Assembly (NCBI RefSeq): GCF_009923995.1
Contig: NZ_RFSK01000032.1
Location: forward strand, 1 to 64,000
Length of the DNA stretch: 64,000 bases
Direction of reading: 5' to 3'
Origin: Janthinobacterium sp.
Lineage (GTDB): Bacteria; Pseudomonadota; Gammaproteobacteria; Burkholderiales; Burkholderiaceae_D
Under the pieces are notes generated by a model. It had not been told where the DNA came from. It did no database searches and worked only from the letters and a program-made list of their open reading frames with translations. The translations under genes and the position numbers were made by a program. Positions 61,202-64,000 of this stretch are shown piece after piece (within the stretch, counting starts at the first letter, position 1; every line of letters starts with the position of its first letter).

Positions 61202-64000
61202 TCAGGATAGTGCGGCAGGCGCCGGCGCCTCCAGCCAGTCCAGCAGCTGCCGCAGCACGGCCACGGCGCGTGCGAATTCAAAGTCGTCGATGGCGCCAGC
61301 CAGTGCCTGCAGGCGCTGCTGCTGGCCATGCGGCGCCAGCATGGCGGCGATCTGCGCCATCAGGGCGTCGTCCAGCTCGCCCCCTTCCAGGCTGGCGATG
61401 GCCTGGCGCAGCAAGGCGCCGGCGGCGGCGGCATCGAGGGACGCGCCCGCAAGCGCTTCGTCCGCCGGCAGCAACGGCGCCCCGGCGTCCGCCTCGAGCT
61501 CGCCGGCCAGCGCCATGAAGGCGGCGGCCAGCTGCACCAGCAGTTCGGTTGCCGGCAGCTGGCGCGCGATGGCCTGTTCGATGCGGCCCAGCAGGCTTTC
61601 CACCTGCACCAGGCACAGATTGCCCGCCGCGCCCTTGATACGGTGCAGCAAATGGCCGGCCACGCTGCCGTCGCCCCGCTCCAGTTCCGCCGCCAGCATG
61701 GCCGCGCAATCGCCGTTGGCCTGCACGAAGCGCGCGATGGCGCGCTGCAGCGTCTCGCGGCCGCCCCACAGGGCGATGCCGCGCTGCCAGTCGACCTGGC
61801 CGGATCCCGCCCGCGCCGCCGCGCCCGACGCCGGCGGCGGCATGGCCACGGCGATGTCGAGCAGGCGGGCGATTTCCGCCGTCAGCTTGTGCATTTCCAG
61901 CGGCTTCGAGGCAAAGCCGTTCATGCCGGCCGTCTGCGCGGCGCGCCGGTCCTGTTCCAGCACGCTGGCCGTCAGGGCGATGATGGGCGTCGCCTTCAGA
62001 CCCTGTTCGCGCTCGTGCACGCGGATCAGGCGCGCTGCTTCCAGGCCATCCATGCGCGGCATCTGCACGTCCATCAGGACGATGTCGAAGCTGCCCTTGC
62101 CAAATTCGCGCACGGCGCTCTCGCCGTCGCCGGCCGTGATCACCTGGTGGCCGGCGGCGCCCAGGCTGATCAACAGCAGTTCCACGTTCTGCGGCACGTC
62201 GTCGGCCGCCAGGATGCGCAGCGGCGGCAAGGCCACGACGGCCTGCTCGCTGCGGCGCGCCACGGCCTTGCCCGGCGCCAGCGGCAGCAGCACGTGGAAC
62301 ACGCTGCCCACGCCCAGGGTGCTTTCCACCGTGATGGTGCCCCCCATCAGTTCGACCAGCTGCAGCGAAATCGTCGTGCCCAGGCCCGTGCCGCCGAAGC
62401 GGCGGCTCATCGACGAATCGGCCTGGGTGAACGGCGCGAAGATCTTGTCCAGGCGGTCGGCGGGGATGCCGATGCCCGTGTCGTGCACGGCGATATGCAC
62501 CCTGTCTCCCTGCATGCCGACGGCCACGCGCACGTGGCCCACTTCCGTGAACTTGACGGCATTGCCGATCAGGTTCGTCAGCACCTGCTGCACCCGGCGC
62601 GCGTCGCCGAGGAAGAACTGGCCCATGCCGGGGTCGATGTCGACGTGCAGCACCAGCTCGCGCGCATGCGCCGTGACGCGCAGCGACGCGGCCACGTGGT
62701 CGACCAGGTCCGGCAGCGAGAAGTCCACCAGTTCCAGCTCGGTGGCGCCCTTCTCCAGCTTGGCCGTGTCGAGGATGTCGTTGAGCAGTTCCAGCAGCGA
62801 GCGCGCCGACTGGCGCACGGTGCCCAGGTGGCGGCGCTGCAGGCTGTCCAGGGCGGTCCCCAGCAGCACTTCCGTAAAGCCGATGATGGCGTTCATCGGC
62901 GTGCGGATTTCATGGCTCATATTGGCCAGGAAGCTGGTCTTCGACTCGGCAGCCAGCTCGGCGCGGTCTTTCGCCGCGCGCAGGTTTTCCTGCATGGCGC
63001 GCCGCTCGCTCACGTCGGTGGCCAGCTTGACCACCTTGAACGGCTTGCCGTCCGTGTCGAAGATCGGGTTGTACGAAGCCTGTATCCACACTTCCCTGCC
63101 ATCCTTGCCGATGCGCTTGTACTCGCCCGTATTGAATTCGCCCGCCGCCAGGTGCTGCCAGAACGCGATGTAGTCCGGCGAGGTGACGTAGGCCGGCTCG
63201 CAGAAGATGCTGTGGTGCAGGCCCAGCACGTCCTCCAGCTGGTAGCCGATCAGGTCGAGGAAGTTCTGGTTGGCCGCCAGGATGCGCCCCTGCAGGTCGA
63301 ATTCGGCAACGGCCGTCGCGCGCGAGATGGCCGTCACCTTGCCTTCGTACTCCGCGTTGCGCAATTCGCTTTCCGTGATGTCGAGGATGACGCCGTCGAT
63401 CCAGCGCACCACACCGTCGTTGTCCAGCACGGGGCCGCTGCTCTCGCGCACCCAGCGCTCGCGCCCGTCGCGGTGGATCATGCGGTAGACGTTCTCGAAG
63501 TCGCGCTTTTCGTCCGCCGCCTGCACGCAGGTGTCGTTGACGCGCTGGCGGTCGTCCGGGTGCACCAGGTCGAAGATGTGCACGCGGCCTTCGACGAAGT
63601 CCTGCGGCATCCAGCCTGTCAGGTTGAAGACGGCGTCGCTGATGAAGATCATCGTCCACTCGGGCGCGAAGCTGGAATGGAAGGAGACGCCAGGGATGTT
63701 GCGGATCAGGGTGCGGTACTGGCGCTCGCTGTCCTTCAGCGCCTGTTCCATGCTGCGCGAGGAGCGCATGTCCGTGACGAACGCCACGAACAGGGGCTGG
63801 CCCGGCGTGTCGATCTTGCCGATGGCCACGCGCATGGGCAGCACGGCGCCGTCCTTGTGGCGGCCATCGAGTTCGCGTCCGCTGTCGAGGATGCGCGCGG
63901 TGCCCGTCTCCAGGTAGTCGCGCAGGTAGCCGAGGTACTGGGCAGCGTCGGCCGGCTGCAGCAGCACGCTGGCGTCGCGTCCCACGATATCGGCCTCGTG
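61202..64000 (-). CDS. PAS-domain hybrid sensor histidine kinase with Hpt, 5' partial
   Basis: At least 932 residues; the frame is open to the right edge (HEADIVGRD continues a PAS domain), so the start is outside. Order: several PAS/PAC domains (each with LIDGV/YNPIFDTDGK-type ends), HisKA with FLANMSHEIRTPMNAIIGF, ATPase with NLIGNAVKFTEVG and GTGLGTTIS, a receiver domain (ILAADDVPQN, phospho-acceptor in IVLMDVQMPRMDG, Lys in GFASKPLE), and a C-terminal Hpt (HLLHRIKGAAGNLC). A full phosphorelay in one protein, most likely feeding the HD-GYP regulator downstream. Confidence 0.95.
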   Translation of the reverse strand, partial: HEADIVGRDASVLLQPADAAQYLGYLRDYLETGTARILDSGRELDGRHKDGAVLPMRVAIGKIDTPGQPLFVAFVTDMRSSRSMEQALKDSERQYRTLIRNIPGVSFHSSFAPEWTMIFISDAVFNLTGWMPQDFVEGRVHIFDLVHPDDRQRVNDTCVQAADEKRDFENVYRMIHRDGRERWVRESSGPVLDNDGVVRWIDGVILDITESELRNAEYEGKVTAISRATAVAEFDLQGRILAANQNFLDLIGYQLEDVLGLHHSIFCEPAYVTSPDYIAFWQHLAAGEFNTGEYKRIGKDGREVWIQASYNPIFDTDGKPFKVVKLATDVSERRAMQENLRAAKDRAELAAESKTSFLANMSHEIRTPMNAIIGFTEVLLGTALDSLQRRHLGTVRQSARSLLELLNDILDTAKLEKGATELELVDFSLPDLVDHVAASLRVTAHARELVLHVDIDPGMGQFFLGDARRVQQVLTNLIGNAVKFTEVGHVRVAVGMQGDRVHIAVHDTGIGIPADRLDKIFAPFTQADSSMSRRFGGTGLGTTISLQLVELMGGTITVESTLGVGSVFHVLLPLAPGKAVARRSEQAVVALPPLRILAADDVPQNVELLLISLGAAGHQVITAGDGESAVREFGKGSFDIVLMDVQMPRMDGLEAARLIRVHEREQGLKATPIIALTASVLEQDRRAAQTAGMNGFASKPLEMHKLTAEIARLLDIAVAMPPPASGAAARAGSGQVDWQRGIALWGGRETLQRAIARFVQANGDCAAMLAAELERGDGSVAGHLLHRIKGAAGNLCLVQVESLLGRIEQAIARQLPATELLVQLAAAFMALAGELEADAGAPLLPADEALAGASLDAAAAGALLRQAIASLEGGELDDALMAQIAAMLAPHGQQQRLQALAGAIDDFEFARAVAVLRQLLDWLEAPAPAALS

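Overview
The window looks like chromosome of a high-GC betaproteobacterium, most probably Oxalobacteraceae close to Janthinobacterium or Massilia. The basis is codon use, the style of the proteins (TonB receptors, LLM flavin monooxygenases, NrsF-type ECF pair, DUF4331/HupE operon) and a GGGGTCAGACCC palindrome of the kind I remember from that family. This is recognition from memory, not a database result. I see no rRNA, tRNA, CRISPR array, insertion sequence or prophage gene. The left-most gene (flavodoxin-like reductase) and the right-most gene (hybrid histidine kinase) run off the window.

0-8 kb: small unrelated units: a divergent yeiE/yeiH-type pair (LysR regulator and UPF0324 exporter), a LysE exporter, an alpha/beta hydrolase divergent from an AraC regulator, a CatA-like acetyltransferase, a DUF5071 protein and an MFS transporter. 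8-17 kb: envelope and redox functions. A TonB-C-like periplasmic protein and an MXKDX repeat protein come first. A DUF1223/cytochrome b/molybdopterin oxidoreductase operon then faces an ECF sigma factor with its NrsF-type anti-sigma. The operon carries a promoter that fits the GTAACC-N16-CGAA motif I recall for Caulobacter SigF. A DUF4331/lipoprotein/TPR/HupE operon follows. 17-25.7 kb: aldo/keto reductase, KptA, a TonB receptor, a membrane protein with a receiver-like domain, an Imm22-like protein and an 897-residue protein that joins a NodB deacetylase, a caspase, an EF-hand loop and TPRs.

25.7-43.8 kb is the most interesting part: an organosulfur assimilation island. It holds an apparent eight-gene operon (class II aldolase-like protein, substrate-binding protein, two permeases, MFS, ATPase, DszB-like protein, second substrate-binding protein) and a second DszB-like gene divergent from it. 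It also holds ribH behind an FMN riboswitch, a TonB receptor, two SsuD-like monooxygenases, an SfnR-like sigma-54 activator and a DszA/NtaA-like monooxygenase. Five -24/-12 promoter matches sit at exactly the expected starts. Three control regions carry copies of a 16-bp palindrome (TGCTG-N6-CAGCA) that I propose is the activator's binding site. Both DszB-like proteins keep the Cys/His/Arg positions of DszB, so they may be desulfinases rather than transport proteins.

43.8-48.5 kb: homogentisate dioxygenase, a small DUF2783 protein, an FAD monooxygenase and an MFS transporter, a likely 3-hydroxyphenylacetate/homogentisate route. 48.5-64 kb: DUF1842, msrA-luxR, a metallo-beta-lactamase-fold protein, hemB, a DUF535 protein, an OmpR/EnvZ-type two-component pair, DUF481 and a lipoprotein lipase-like protein, an APH(6)-like kinase, an HD-GYP response regulator and the partial hybrid kinase.
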